A stretch of 64,000 nucleotides of DNA from Parahoeflea olei (lineage in GTDB: Bacteria; Pseudomonadota; Alphaproteobacteria; Rhizobiales; Rhizobiaceae). Location of the stretch: NCBI RefSeq assembly GCF_001703635.1, contig NZ_LQZT01000008.1:1-64000 (forward strand). The letters run 5' to 3'. This document shows positions 17,006-26,572 of this stretch, one piece after another; position 1 is the first letter of the stretch, and each line of letters begins with the position of its first letter. The notes beneath the pieces are model-generated. The model had not been told where the DNA came from, ran no database searches, and was given only the letters and a program-made list of their open reading frames with translations. A program made the position numbers and the translations under genes.

Positions 17006-18172
17006 TCAGGCGGCGAGCGCCTTTTCGGCGAGGTTGACCCAGTAGGACACGCCCACGGGAATGGCGTCGTCGTTGAAGTCGTAGGCCGGGTGGTGCAGGC
17101 TCGCGCTGTCGCCATTGCCCATGAAGATGAAGGCGCCGGGCCGGGCCTCGAGCATGAAGGAGAAGTCCTCGCCGCCCATGGTCGGCGGCTGGTTGCGCTC
17201 GACCTTGCCTTCGCCGCTCACGGCTTCGGCCACGTCGGCGGCGAAATCGGTCTCGTCGGCATGGTTGAAGGTGAGCGGGTAGTTGCGCAGGTAGTTGACG
17301 GTGGCTTCCGCGCCGTGGGCTGCGGCCACGCCTCGCGCGATTTCGCCGATCCGGGTCTCGGCCAGGTCGTGCATCTCCGGCGACAGCGTGCGCACGGTGC
17401 CGGCAAGCTCCGCGGTCTCGGGGATGATGTTGTAGGCGGAGCCGGCGATGAACTTCGTCACCGATACCACCACCGAATCGAGCGGATTGGCGTTGCGCGA
17501 GGAGATCGACTGCAGCGCGGTGACGACCGCCGCGCCGGCGACGATCGGATCGATGGTCTGGTGCGGCATCGCCGCATGGCCGCCGCGCCCCTTGATGGTG
17601 ATGTCGAAAACGTCGGTCGCGGCCATGATCGGACCCTTGCGGATCGCGAACTGGCCGACCGGCAGGCCCGGCAGGTTGTGCATGCCGAACACCTTGGTGA
17701 TGCCGAACCGCTCCATCATGCCGTCCTTGACCATTTCCCGGCCGCCGCCGCCGCCTTCTTCGGCGGGCTGGAAGATCACGGCCACGGTGCCGGCGAAATT
17801 GCGCGTGGCCGCAAGATGGCGGGCGGCGCCGAGCAGCATGGCGGTGTGGCCATCATGGCCGCAGGCATGCATCTTGCCCGGCGTGCGCGAGGCCCATGGC
17901 AAGCCGGTGATCTCGTTGATCGGCAGGGCGTCCATGTCAGCGCGCAGGCCGATGGCGGGGCCGTTGCCGCCCGGACGGCCGTGGATGATGCCGACCACGC
18001 CGGTCTGGCCGATGCCGGTGACCACTTCGTCGCAGCCGAAGGCGCGCAGCTTGTCGGCGACGAAGGCCGCGGTGTTGTGCACGTCAAACAAAAGTTCGGG
18101 ATCGGCGTGCAGGGTGCGGCGCCATTCGGCGACCTCGTCCTTCATGGCAACGACTTCCGGGACCAACTGCAT
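17006..18172 (-). CDS. M20 family amidohydrolase (hippurate hydrolase-like)
   Basis: 388-residue M20D-type metallo-amidohydrolase of the hippurate hydrolase/IAA-amino acid hydrolase group. Metal-ligand motifs are HACGHDGHTAMLLG near residues 101-114, the EEGGGGG segment near 135-141 and GGEDFSFMLE near 331-340. The dimerisation domain starts around GRGGHAAMPH near 193-202. The ATG at 18172 follows AGGGG; longer starts are in frame but unlikely. It probably cleaves an N-acyl amino acid or N-acyl diamino acid in the cytoplasm. It is divergent from the D,D-carboxypeptidase gene across 184 bp. Confidence 0.9.
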   Translation of the reverse strand: MQLVPEVVAMKDEVAEWRRTLHADPELLFDVHNTAAFVADKLRAFGCDEVVTGIGQTGVVGIIHGRPGGNGPAIGLRADMDALPINEITGLPWASRTPGKMHACGHDGHTAMLLGAARHLAATRNFAGTVAVIFQPAEEGGGGGREMVKDGMMERFGITKVFGMHNLPGLPVGQFAIRKGPIMAATDVFDITIKGRGGHAAMPHQTIDPIVAGAAVVTALQSISSRNANPLDSVVVSVTKFIAGSAYNIIPETAELAGTVRTLSPEMHDLAETRIGEIARGVAAAHGAEATVNYLRNYPLTFNHADETDFAADVAEAVSGEGKVERNQPPTMGGEDFSFMLEARPGAFIFMGNGDSASLHHPAYDFNDDAIPVGVSYWVNLAEKALAA

Positions 18173-18356
18173 CTTCAACCCCTGTGGTTTTTTGATCTTG
18201 ACCGGTGGCAACGGCGTTCTTTGGACTGGCGCCTTTTGCCATCTGTCTGCCATATAGGCTAAGTAGGCGGGGAAGACGAGCAAAAATCAGTGCAATGGTT
18301 GCTTGGCGCCCGTCGCGGGCGGCCGTGAACGACCGCGTAACCTGCAGAAAGACCGG

Positions 18357-19556
18357 ATGTCGATGATGAAGCCAATGCAACCCATGCGCCGCATCTGCGT
18401 GGCCCTCGCGGCGCTGGCGATGGCGGGCGCGCCCCATGCCTTCGCTAATCCGAGCATTGCCGTGGATGTGGCGAGCGGCCGGGTGATCTCGCACGAAGAC
18501 GCATTTCAGCGCTGGTATCCCGCCTCGCTCACCAAACTGATGACGGCCTATCTGGTGTTCACGGCGGTCCGTGCGGGCCAGATGAGCCTGGAGACGCCGG
18601 TGCCGATGTCGGTGCATGCCGCGGGTGAGCCGCCGAGCAAGATGTATTTCCGGCCCGGCGAGCGTTTCACGGTGGATTCGGGGCTCAAATACCTGCTCGT
18701 CAAATCCGCCAACGATGTCGCCATGGCGCTGGCCGAGGCGGTGTCGGGCAGCGAGGAAGCCTTCGTCCGGGAGATGAACGCAACCGCGCTCCGGCTCGGC
18801 ATGACATCGACCCGTTTCGTCAATCCGAACGGCCTGCCGGGCAGCGGGCAATATTCCACGGTGCGCGACATGGCGCTGCTGGCGGTGGCGCTGCGCCGCG
18901 AATTTCCGGACTATGCGCGCTATTTCGGCTTTGAGGGCTTTGCCAACGGCACGTCGACCCACACCAATATCAACCTGCTGATCGGCCGGTTTCCGGGCGC
19001 CGACGGCATGAAGACCGGCTTCATCTGCGCCTCCGGCTTCAACCAGGTCTCGTCGGCCACCCGCGATGGAAGGACCGTGGTCAGCGTGGTGTTCGGCGCG
19101 CCGTCGCAACATGCGCGGGCCGAACAGTCGGCCGAATTGCTGCACGCCGCGCTGACGGCGCCGGGGTCGGGCAGCCTCACGCTTGCCAACCTCGCCCCCT
19201 ATGGCGCAAGCCGCGACGAGGTGGCCGACATTTCGGGCGAGATCTGCACGAAGACGGCGCATGCGGAGCGCAGCGACAAGCGCGATGCCGAGGGCAACAT
19301 CATCCTCACCTCGCCCTATCTGGTGACCATGGATCGCGAGCCGCGGCTGGTGCAGGCGCCCTCGATCCCTGCGGCTCCGGTTGCCGAAATCGCACTGTCG
19401 CGGATTCCGCTGCCGGTTGCCCGTCCGCGCAGCCGCCTCGACGGCGAGACCGGCACCTCCGCGGCTTCCGCCTTCATCGCGCCGCCCGCTTCCGCGGCCG
19501 AGGTGAAGCCGCTGCGCTCCTATATCCCGATCCCGATTCCGCGCCCCGAAATCTGA
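18357..19556 (+). CDS. D-alanyl-D-alanine carboxypeptidase (PBP5/6 family)
   Basis: 399-residue peptidase S11 protein. The signal peptide is about residues 1-30 (cationic MRR, hydrophobic core, AFA). Penicillin-binding motifs are SLTK with Ser57, SAN near 121-123 and KTG in GMKTGF near 217-222. After the catalytic domain comes a low-complexity Pro/Ala tail ending in a PIPIPRPE motif instead of a clear amphipathic anchor helix. It trims the terminal D-Ala from peptidoglycan stem pentapeptides in the periplasm. A CobW-like gene starts 17 bp downstream, so they are probably one operon. Confidence 0.92.
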   Translation: MSMMKPMQPMRRICVALAALAMAGAPHAFANPSIAVDVASGRVISHEDAFQRWYPASLTKLMTAYLVFTAVRAGQMSLETPVPMSVHAAGEPPSKMYFRPGERFTVDSGLKYLLVKSANDVAMALAEAVSGSEEAFVREMNATALRLGMTSTRFVNPNGLPGSGQYSTVRDMALLAVALRREFPDYARYFGFEGFANGTSTHTNINLLIGRFPGADGMKTGFICASGFNQVSSATRDGRTVVSVVFGAPSQHARAEQSAELLHAALTAPGSGSLTLANLAPYGASRDEVADISGEICTKTAHAERSDKRDAEGNIILTSPYLVTMDREPRLVQAPSIPAAPVAEIALSRIPLPVARPRSRLDGETGTSAASAFIAPPASAAEVKPLRSYIPIPIPRPEI

Positions 19557-19573
19557 CGCTGAAAGGCCCCCCG

Positions 19574-20737
19574 ATGATCGCAGAAGGCGCCTCCGAGCGC
19601 TCCTGGACCGTGCCGCAGGGCATCCCCGTCTCGATCCTGACCGGCTTCCTCGGCGCGGGGAAGACCACGCTTCTCAACCGGCTGATCGGCGATCCGTGGC
19701 TCAGCGACGCGGCGCTGATCATCAACGAATTCGGCGATGTCGGCATCGATCACCTGCTGGTCGAAAGCTCGGGCGACGGCGTGATCGAACTCTCCGACGG
19801 GTGCCTGTGCTGCACCGTGCGCGGCGAACTGGTGGATACGCTCGCCGACCTGATGGACCGGATGCAGACGGGCAAGATCAGGCCGTTCTCGCGCGTGGTG
19901 ATCGAGACCACCGGGCTCGCCGATCCTGTTCCGGTGATGCAGTCGGTGATCGGCCATCCTGCGCTCGGCCAATCCTACCGGCTCGAAGGCCTGGTGACGG
20001 TGGTGGATGCGGTCAACGTGCTGTCCACGCTCGACGCCCACGAGGAGGCGCGCCGCCAGGTGGCGGTGGCCGACGCGTTGGTGATCTCGAAGGCCGCGCT
20101 TTCCGCGTCAGTCGAACCCGTGCGAGCGCGGCTTGGGGCGCTCAATCCGCTGGCGCGGATCCTCGACGCGGAGGATCCGGACGTGACCGCGCGCGGCCTG
20201 TTCGACACCGGCGCCTATGATCCGGCCACCCGCGGGCTCGATGTGGCCCGGTGGCTGAGTGCCGGGGACGGACACACCCATCACCATGATGATGGCCACC
20301 ACCATCACCATCATGCGCACGGGCCGTCCCATGTCCATGACGTCAACCGCCACGACGGCGGCATCCGCGCCAGTTCGCTGGTGTTCGACAAGGCCATTCC
20401 GCCGCAGGCGCTGATGATGTTTCTCGATCTGTTGCGCTCGGCGCACGGGCCGAACCTGTTGCGCATGAAGGCGATCGTCAAGCTCGCGGACGATCCCGGG
20501 CGCCCGCTGGTGCTGCATGCGGTGCAGAGCCTGATGTCGGAGCCGGTGCGGCTTCAGGCCTGGCCCGAAGGCGCGCGGCAGGAGACACGGCTGGTCGTGA
20601 TCACGCGTGACATGCCGGAGGGATTCGTCGCGGACCTGTTCGCGGCCTTTGCCGACGAACCCGGAATCGGACGTCCCGACCGGGCCGCGCTCACCGACAA
20701 TCCGCTCGCCATTCCCGGTGCATCGGCGCGGCGATAG
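19574..20737 (+). CDS. CobW/COG0523-family GTP-binding metallochaperone
   Basis: 387-residue G3E GTPase. Walker A is GFLGAGKTT (residues 24-32). The metal-binding GCLCC is near residues 76-80. A histidine-rich loop spans about residues 232-257 (11+ His in 26 residues). The CobW C-terminal domain follows. COG0523 proteins load or allocate zinc or other metals, usually under zinc limitation. The His-rich linker argues for metal buffering. The name CobW does not by itself imply cobalamin synthesis here, although cobST are also in the window. It follows a D,D-carboxypeptidase gene by 17 bp. No Zur-box was recognised upstream. Confidence 0.9.
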   Translation: MIAEGASERSWTVPQGIPVSILTGFLGAGKTTLLNRLIGDPWLSDAALIINEFGDVGIDHLLVESSGDGVIELSDGCLCCTVRGELVDTLADLMDRMQTGKIRPFSRVVIETTGLADPVPVMQSVIGHPALGQSYRLEGLVTVVDAVNVLSTLDAHEEARRQVAVADALVISKAALSASVEPVRARLGALNPLARILDAEDPDVTARGLFDTGAYDPATRGLDVARWLSAGDGHTHHHDDGHHHHHHAHGPSHVHDVNRHDGGIRASSLVFDKAIPPQALMMFLDLLRSAHGPNLLRMKAIVKLADDPGRPLVLHAVQSLMSEPVRLQAWPEGARQETRLVVITRDMPEGFVADLFAAFADEPGIGRPDRAALTDNPLAIPGASARR

Positions 20738-20741
20738 CCGC

Positions 20742-20969
20742 TCAGGCCTTTTCGATCAGGAAGGCGTGGCCGCCCCCGGTCGGCTCGCTGCCGAGCAGGC
20801 GATGGCCGTCCTCGCGGCAGAAATGGGGAATGTCGATCACCGCCAGCGGATCGGTGGTCTCGACCGTCACCCGCGCGCCGCTTTCGAGCGTGCGCAGATA
20901 TTTGCGGGTCCGCAAAACCGGCAGCGGGCATTTGAGCCCGCGCAGGTCGAGCGTCGAACTTGCGCTCAA
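20742..20969 (-). CDS. TusA-family sulfur carrier protein
   Basis: 75-residue TusA/YeeD/SirA-type protein. The sulfur-carrying Cys is in LKCPLPVL near residues 12-19 (CPxP motif). Length fits the family. Its start overlaps the stop of the L,D-transpeptidase gene by 4 bp (ATGA), so it is translated from that mRNA. It ends 5 bp from the convergent CobW-like gene. It probably relays persulfide sulfur for tRNA thiolation or cofactor synthesis. Why it is coupled to a cell-wall enzyme is unclear. Confidence 0.92.
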   Translation of the reverse strand: MSASSTLDLRGLKCPLPVLRTRKYLRTLESGARVTVETTDPLAVIDIPHFCREDGHRLLGSEPTGGGHAFLIEKA

Positions 20970-22237
20970 TTCCGGCTCCAGATCTTCCAGAACGGTTTGT
21001 CGCCCTTGGTTTGGGCTGCGGGCGCGGCGGGTGCCGCGGCAGCCGCCAGGCCCGCGGCCTGCGGATTGGGTTCAGGCACAGGCACTTCGCTCGGGGCGGG
21101 TGCCTCGGCGACCTGATCGGCCACGGCCGTCTGGCCCCCAGTGGCTTGCCCGGAAGCTGTGGCGGCTTGCGCCGGCGCCTGGGTCTGCGGCGCCGATTCC
21201 CCGCCGGTCCGGGCCTTCAACGGGTTCCCGGAGGCAAACAGGCCAAGCACGGGGACTGCCGGCGATTGTCCGCCATGGGCGGCAAGCCGTTCGGCTTCGC
21301 GCGCTTCGCGTTCGGCCCGGCGGGTCTCGGCTTCGGCCTCGGCCTTCGCCTTGGCTTCCGCGGCGGCGAGGCGCTTTGCCTCTTCGTGATCGAATTTCGA
21401 CACGGCCTTGAGGAAATTCTGGTTCCAGGTCTTCTCATAGGACGCGTAGGCCGAGGCGAGGGTGGTCGGCACGCTTGCCGGCGGGCAGGCGGCGGTCGCC
21501 TTGAAGCTCGCGTTTTCGTCCTCGGGAATCTGGTTGAAGACGTAGCGGCGGTCGCACACGTCCACCTTCGGCGGGCGCTTGGTGAGTTCGAAATGGTCGT
21601 AGCCGACCTTGAGCATCTTCCAGAATTCGTAATGCTCGCTGTCGCGGTGACGGGCCATGTTCTCGGGCGTCATCCGGAACGGCAGCGCCTCGACGAGGAA
21701 ATATTCCTGCCCGCCCTTGAAGGCGTCGCGGGCGAAACCGTAGATCTCGAGCACCTGTTCGTCGGTCATCGAATAGCAGCCCGCCGAGGAGCAGGCGCCG
21801 TGCACCATCAGGTTCGACCCGGTGCGGCCATAGGCGCGGTCGTAGCTGTTGGGATAGCCCATGTTGAAGGACAGGTAATAGCTCGATTTCGGATTCATCT
21901 GCGCGGGATAGATCCGGTAATAGCCTTCCGGCGCCTGGCGGTCGCCTTCCTTGAATTTGGGCCCGAGCTTGCCCGACCATTTGCAGATCTCGTAGGAGGC
22001 GATCAGGTCGAAGCGGCCATTGCCCTTCTGCTTCCAGACCTCGAGCACGCCCTCTTCCTTGAAGATCCGCATCATGATCGGCGACCGCGTGCTCATGTCG
22101 TTCGCCTTCATCTTGTTGACGAGCTTGGCGGGCAGCGGGTGTTCGACCTTGTTGGAGACCGATTCCAGTGCGTCCTGGCAGCCGGCAAGGCCGAGCAGCA
22201 GAATGGGAAGGAATCGCAGCGTGCGCATGGGGATCAT
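20966..22237 (-). CDS. L,D-transpeptidase (YkuD) lipoprotein
   Basis: 423-residue protein. The ATG at 22237 gives a lipoprotein signal with lipobox LAGC (Cys20) followed by QDALES. The YkuD catalytic region contains HGACSSAGCYSMTD near residues 151-164, matching the HxnnS-GC active site. C-terminal to it is an Arg/Ala/Glu-rich, probably coiled segment (about residues 275-320), then a Pro/Ala/Gln-rich tail. It should cross-link peptidoglycan or attach proteins to it in the periplasm. Much longer in-frame starts are Arg-rich and lack the signal. The downstream tusA-like gene overlaps by 4 bp. Confidence 0.9.
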   Translation of the reverse strand: MIPMRTLRFLPILLLGLAGCQDALESVSNKVEHPLPAKLVNKMKANDMSTRSPIMMRIFKEEGVLEVWKQKGNGRFDLIASYEICKWSGKLGPKFKEGDRQAPEGYYRIYPAQMNPKSSYYLSFNMGYPNSYDRAYGRTGSNLMVHGACSSAGCYSMTDEQVLEIYGFARDAFKGGQEYFLVEALPFRMTPENMARHRDSEHYEFWKMLKVGYDHFELTKRPPKVDVCDRRYVFNQIPEDENASFKATAACPPASVPTTLASAYASYEKTWNQNFLKAVSKFDHEEAKRLAAAEAKAKAEAEAETRRAEREAREAERLAAHGGQSPAVPVLGLFASGNPLKARTGGESAPQTQAPAQAATASGQATGGQTAVADQVAEAPAPSEVPVPEPNPQAAGLAAAAAPAAPAAQTKGDKPFWKIWSRN

Positions 22238-22433
22238 GGGGTCTCTTGAACTTCGCGATTGCGGGCGCCCGGCGCGACACCGGCGCTTTCGGCACCGGAT
22301 GCAGCCGGGCATTTCAGGGCAAGAATACGCCAAACATGGTTCACGAAGCCTTACCGCAGAACGGCCGGCGGTACGGATTCGATGCCGGGAGGCCACACTA
22401 GCAAGTGCAATTGTGGCCCGATTACGGCAGGCT

Positions 22434-23390
22434 TCAGCCGATCTGTCGCCCGATCTTGAGGAACTTCCGGCGCCGCTCCGCGCGCAGATCGTCGCCCGAG
22501 CGGCCGGACATGTCCTTGAGCGCCGAGGCGATCGTGTCGCCGGTGCGGGCAATCACGCTCGCATGGTCGCGATGGGCGCCGCCGACCGGCTCGGAAATGA
22601 TGCCGTCGATGACGCCGAGTTCGAGCAGGTCCTCGGCGGTGATCTTCATCGAGGTGGCCGCATCGCGGGCGCGCGTGGCGTCGCGCCAGAGAATCGAGGC
22701 GGCCCCTTCGGGCGAGATCACGGAATAGATCGCGTGTTCGAGCATGTAGACCCGGTTGCCGGTGGCGATCGCGATGGCGCCGCCGGAGCCGCCTTCGCCG
22801 ATCACCACGGAGATGAGCGGTGCGCGCAGGTTGAGGCAGGTTTCGGTGGAACGGGCGATGGCTTCCGCCTGGCCGCGCTCTTCCGCGCCGATGCCGGGAT
22901 AGGCGCCGGCGGTGTCGACCAGCGTGATCACCGGGATTTCGAACCGGTCGGCGAGTTCCATGATGCGGATCGCCTTCCGGTAGCCCTCGGGGCGCGCCGA
23001 GCCGAAATTGTGATGGATCCGGGTCTTGGTGTCGTGGCCCTTTTCCTGGCCGATCAGAACCACCGGCTGGCCGCGAAAGCGCGCGAAGCCGGCCTGGATG
23101 GCGGCGTCTTCGGCAAATTTCCGGTCGCCGGCGAGCGGCGTGAACTCGTCAAACAGGGTCCGGGCATAATCGTTGAAATGCGGCCGGTCCGGATGCCGGG
23201 CAACCTGGGTCTTCTGCCACGGATTGAGCTTGGCGTAGATGTCGGCCATGGCGTCGCGCGCGCGGTTTTCGAGCCGCATGATCTCATCGCCGGTGTCAAT
23301 GCTCTCATCCTCGGAGGCGAGCTTGCGCAGCTCGTGGATTTTGCCTTCCAGGTCGGAGATCGGTTTTTCGAAATCTAGGTAATGGTGCAT
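22434..23390 (-). CDS. accA: Acetyl-CoA carboxylase carboxyltransferase subunit alpha
   Basis: 318-residue AccA, the standard length. It starts [18 protein letters not shown], which matches rhizobial AccA. The ATG at 23390 follows GGATGAG; one 3 codons upstream is also possible. The glycine-rich [22 protein letters not shown] (split across residues ~197-218) is the acyl-CoA binding/oxyanion region. It forms the carboxyltransferase with AccD and makes malonyl-CoA for fatty-acid synthesis. xerD ends 100 bp upstream on the same strand, which may give a xerD-accA transcript. Confidence 0.97.
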   Translation of the reverse strand: MHHYLDFEKPISDLEGKIHELRKLASEDESIDTGDEIMRLENRARDAMADIYAKLNPWQKTQVARHPDRPHFNDYARTLFDEFTPLAGDRKFAEDAAIQAGFARFRGQPVVLIGQEKGHDTKTRIHHNFGSARPEGYRKAIRIMELADRFEIPVITLVDTAGAYPGIGAEERGQAEAIARSTETCLNLRAPLISVVIGEGGSGGAIAIATGNRVYMLEHAIYSVISPEGAASILWRDATRARDAATSMKITAEDLLELGVIDGIISEPVGGAHRDHASVIARTGDTIASALKDMSGRSGDDLRAERRRKFLKIGRQIG

Positions 23391-23489
23391 CAAACTCATC
23401 CGCGCGGGGTTCCGCTTTTGTGTTGCCGGGCACACTCAATCGCAGTCAGCGGGCTCTGTCACGCGCTAGGTTGCCGCATGCAAGCGGGC

Positions 23490-24431
23490 TTAATCGCGGC
23501 TTTTTGTGGCTTTTGCAAGGGGGTGATGCTCATTGACGAGTTGCCGCAGCCGTTCGTCGAGCACATGGGTGTAGATCTGGGTGGTGGAAATGTCTGCGTG
23601 GCCGAGCAATTCCTGCACCGCTCTCAAGTCGGCGCCGCCGGCGAGAAGGTGGCTCGCGAAGGCATGGCGCAGCACATGCGGCGAGACGCAGGCGACCGGG
23701 ATGCCGGCCCGGCTTGCCACCTCCTTGAGCTCGCGCGCGAAGACCTGGCGCGACAGGTGGCCCTCGGCCGAATGGGCGGGAAACAGGAAGCCCGCCTCCT
23801 CGGCGGCCTCCCCGATCACGTCGAGCCAGGTTTCCAGCGCGGCGCGCGCAGGGCGTGACATCGGCACCATGCGTTCCTTGGCGCCCTTGCCGCGGATCAC
23901 CAGGAACCGTCCCCCGTCCGCGAGCACCCGGTAGGGCAGGCTCACCAGTTCGCTCACCCGCATGCCGGTGGCGTAAAGCAGCTCCAGGAGCGCGCGGAAA
24001 CGGATCCGCTGCAGCGTTTCGGCCGGGGTCCTGGCCTGGGCGATATCCGCTTCGGCCTGCGCCAGCAGCCGCGAGACATCGTCGATGCTGAGCACCTTCG
24101 GCAAGGCGCGGGACTTGCGCGGCGAATCGACCACACCGGTCGGGTCATCGGCGCGCAGGCCCTCGGCATGGAGAAACTTGTAGAACTGCCGGAGCGCGGA
24201 GAGCCGTCGGGCCTGGGAGGCGGGGGAAAAGCCACGGGCGGCGAGATCGGAGAGGATCGCCCGTATGTCCTCGGCGCCGGCACCGGCCAGCGTCGCGCCG
24301 CGGGACCTGAGCACGTCGGCGGCGTCATCGAGATCGCGGCGATAGGCCTCGAGCGTGTTGCCGGCGGCGCCGCGCTCGGCGCTCATCATTTCCAGGAAGG
24401 CTTCGGCATGGGCGGCGCTCAGATCGCGCAT
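23490..24431 (-). CDS. xerD: Site-specific tyrosine recombinase XerD
   Basis: 313-residue recombinase, typical in length for XerD. Catalytic residues are seen as Arg in ATGMRVSEL near residue 156, HVLRH near 255-259, LLGHADI near 278-284 and the nucleophile Tyr in TTQIYTHV near 287-294. It resolves chromosome dimers at dif with XerC and FtsK. The location beside accA and the shikimate genes is the usual rhizobial chromosomal one, so this is a housekeeping recombinase and not an element integrase. A 47-residue membrane peptide gene precedes it by 29 bp. Confidence 0.96.
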   Translation of the reverse strand: MRDLSAAHAEAFLEMMSAERGAAGNTLEAYRRDLDDAADVLRSRGATLAGAGAEDIRAILSDLAARGFSPASQARRLSALRQFYKFLHAEGLRADDPTGVVDSPRKSRALPKVLSIDDVSRLLAQAEADIAQARTPAETLQRIRFRALLELLYATGMRVSELVSLPYRVLADGGRFLVIRGKGAKERMVPMSRPARAALETWLDVIGEAAEEAGFLFPAHSAEGHLSRQVFARELKEVASRAGIPVACVSPHVLRHAFASHLLAGGADLRAVQELLGHADISTTQIYTHVLDERLRQLVNEHHPLAKATKSRD

Positions 24432-24460
24432 GTTCGGTCAGGGCCTGTGAAGTGTCGGGG

Positions 24461-24604
24461 TCAGCGGTTCAGTCTTTCGGTCGGCACGCGCACCGTGACG
24501 TCACGATCGACCGGCTGCACGTAGATCACCAGCGCAAACATCGCGCCATAGACGATGCCGGTGAGGATGGCGCAGATGAACAGAAAACGGAACAGGGAAG
24601 GCAT
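24461..24604 (-). CDS. Small membrane protein (47 aa) upstream of xerD
   Basis: Short reading frame MPSLFRFLFICAILTGIVYG..., 47 residues, preceded by GGCGGAG 5 bp before the ATG. Residues about 4-28 form one hydrophobic helix. The tail is hydrophilic and rich in Arg, Val and Pro (VQPVDRDVTVRVPTERLNR). It ends 29 bp before xerD on the same strand and is divergent from aroK. I recall similar small proteins at this position in other rhizobia, sometimes misnamed histidine kinase. The function is unknown. Confidence 0.75.
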   Translation of the reverse strand: MPSLFRFLFICAILTGIVYGAMFALVIYVQPVDRDVTVRVPTERLNR

Positions 24605-24851
24605 GAGGACTCCGCCAGACAGGTCAAGCCGCTGTTATGCGGCAGGGGAACGGCTGTTTCAAGGCGGGACGGAACCTCGGCGCCAGCTTGACGCGCCGCC
24701 GGTGATAGCGAATACAAGGCCCGGGCCACGGGTCCGCCGGCGTGTGCCGCGATGCGGCGCGGGCAGGGACCATGACATCCGGCAATCGCGCAGGCCGCCC
24801 TTCCGGAAACGAGCCGATTTGAAGGGCATGCGCCAGGAACAGGGGAGAGCG

Positions 24852-25451
24852 TTGACCGAACCGCAGCCGAGTTTGCCGGAGCAGGAGATCGCCAGCGCGC
24901 GCCGCGTGCTCGGCCGCCGCAACCTGGTGTTCGTTGGCCTGATGGGCGCGGGAAAATCGGCGATCGGCCGGATCGTCGCGCAGATGCTTGACATTCCGTT
25001 CGTCGATTCCGATCACGAGATCGAACGGGTGTCGCGGATGTCGATTCCCGAACTGTTCGAGGCTTATGGAGAGGCGGAGTTCAGGGCGCTGGAGGCGCGG
25101 GTGATCAAGCGGCTGCTCAGGACCGGACCCCGCGTGCTGTCGACCGGCGGCGGCGCGTTCATGAACGACGCCACGCGTGCGACGGTGCTTGCAAGCGGCT
25201 TGTCGGTCTGGCTCAAGGCGGACCTTGAGGTGCTTTGGACCCGGGTTTCCAAGCGCGATTCACGGCCGCTGCTCAAGACCGCCAATCCCAAACAGACCCT
25301 GGCCTCGCTGCTGGAGCAGCGCTATCCGGTCTATGCCGAGGCCGACGTGACCGTGCAATCGCGCGACGACCCGAAGGAAACCATCGCCGCGGAAGCCATT
25401 GCCGCGATCGCGCGGCTCGACGGCGAAAGGAAAAAGGCGCCATCCCAATGA
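24852..25451 (+). CDS. aroK: Shikimate kinase
   Basis: 199-residue shikimate kinase. It phosphorylates shikimate at the 3-hydroxyl in aromatic amino acid synthesis. Walker A is GLMGAGKS near residues 27-34. The shikimate-binding Asp/Arg and STGGGAFM near 96-103 are present, and the lid Arg is in KRDSRPLL near 133-140. The TTG at 24852 is preferred because AGGGGAGA lies 3-10 bp before it. An ATG 8 codons upstream has GAAGGG too close to be ideal. Its stop overlaps the aroB start (ATGA), so aroK-aroB-corC form an operon. Confidence 0.93.
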   Translation: MTEPQPSLPEQEIASARRVLGRRNLVFVGLMGAGKSAIGRIVAQMLDIPFVDSDHEIERVSRMSIPELFEAYGEAEFRALEARVIKRLLRTGPRVLSTGGGAFMNDATRATVLASGLSVWLKADLEVLWTRVSKRDSRPLLKTANPKQTLASLLEQRYPVYAEADVTVQSRDDPKETIAAEAIAAIARLDGERKKAPSQ

Positions 25452-26572
25452 CCGATCCCACTTCTCCCAGAACCGTTCGCGTCGATCTCGGCGAGCGCAG
25501 CTACGACATCGTCATCGGCTCCGGCCTGATCGCGCGCGCCGGGGCTGAAATCGCCGCACGCCGGCCCGGCATCCGCTGCGCGGTCATCACCGACCGCAAT
25601 GTCGCGGCCGCCCATCTCGACAGCCTGGTCGCAAGTCTCGCCGATGCCGGGGTGGAAGCCGCGCCGCTGGTGCTGGAGCCAGGCGAGAAGACCAAGCGCT
25701 TCGACGAACTGGTCCGGGTCTGCGACCATGTGCTGGGCGCGCGGCTCGAACGCGGCGATGCGGTGGTCGCGCTCGGCGGCGGGGTGATCGGCGATCTGGC
25801 GGGCTTTGCCGCGGGCATCGTGCGCCGCGGCATGCGCTTCGTGCAGGTGCCGACGAGCCTTCTGGCGCAGGTGGATTCCTCCGTCGGCGGCAAGACCGGG
25901 ATCAACTCGGGGCATGGCAAGAACCTGATCGGCGTGTTTCACCAGCCGGAACTGGTGCTTGCCGACACCGATGTGCTCGACACGCTGCCGATCCGCGAGT
26001 TCCGCGCGGGCTATGCGGAGGTCGCCAAATACGGGCTGATCGACCGGCCGGGGTTCTTCGCCTGGCTCGAAGCCAACTGGCGCGAGGTGTTTTCCGGCGG
26101 GCCGGCCCGGATCGAGGCGATCGCCACGGCCTGCCAGGCCAAGGCGGAAGTGGTGGCGGCCGACGAGCGCGAGAGCGGCGCCCGCGCGCTGCTCAATCTC
26201 GGCCATACCTTCGGCCACGCGCTGGAGGCTGCGACAAATTACGACAGCGCGCGGCTCGTGCATGGCGAGGGCGTGGCGATCGGCATGGTGCTGGCCCATG
26301 AATTCTCCGCGCGGATGAACCTTGCGAGCCCCGACGATGCGGCGCGGGTGGCCCATCATTTGCGCGAGGTCGGGCTTCCGACCCGGATGTCGGATATTGA
26401 AGGCGGGCTGCCGCCGACCGATATACTGATGACGCACGTCGCGCAGGACAAGAAGGTCAGGCGCGGGGCGCTCACCTTCATCCTCACGCGCGGCATCGGC
26501 CAGAGCTTCATTGCCGACGATGTTCCGGGGGACGAGGTGTTTCGATTTCTCGAGGACAAGCGGGCATCATGA
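25448..26572 (+). CDS. aroB: 3-dehydroquinate synthase
   Basis: 374-residue enzyme converting DAHP to 3-dehydroquinate with NAD and a metal. NAD-binding is GGGVIGDLAGFAAG near residues 111-124. Substrate and metal residues are in SSVGGKTGIN near 143-152, NLGHTFGHALEAA near 252-264 and HGEGVAIGM near 275-283. The ATG overlaps the aroK stop; the final TGA overlaps the next start. Both overlaps are 4 bp, so translation is coupled. Confidence 0.97.
   Translation: MTDPTSPRTVRVDLGERSYDIVIGSGLIARAGAEIAARRPGIRCAVITDRNVAAAHLDSLVASLADAGVEAAPLVLEPGEKTKRFDELVRVCDHVLGARLERGDAVVALGGGVIGDLAGFAAGIVRRGMRFVQVPTSLLAQVDSSVGGKTGINSGHGKNLIGVFHQPELVLADTDVLDTLPIREFRAGYAEVAKYGLIDRPGFFAWLEANWREVFSGGPARIEAIATACQAKAEVVAADERESGARALLNLGHTFGHALEAATNYDSARLVHGEGVAIGMVLAHEFSARMNLASPDDAARVAHHLREVGLPTRMSDIEGGLPPTDILMTHVAQDKKVRRGALTFILTRGIGQSFIADDVPGDEVFRFLEDKRAS

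Noticed and set aside
23490..24431. XerD-like recombinase as the integrase of a mobile element
   Set aside because: It lies in the conserved housekeeping block with accA and aroK and has XerD length; no cargo or attachment repeats.
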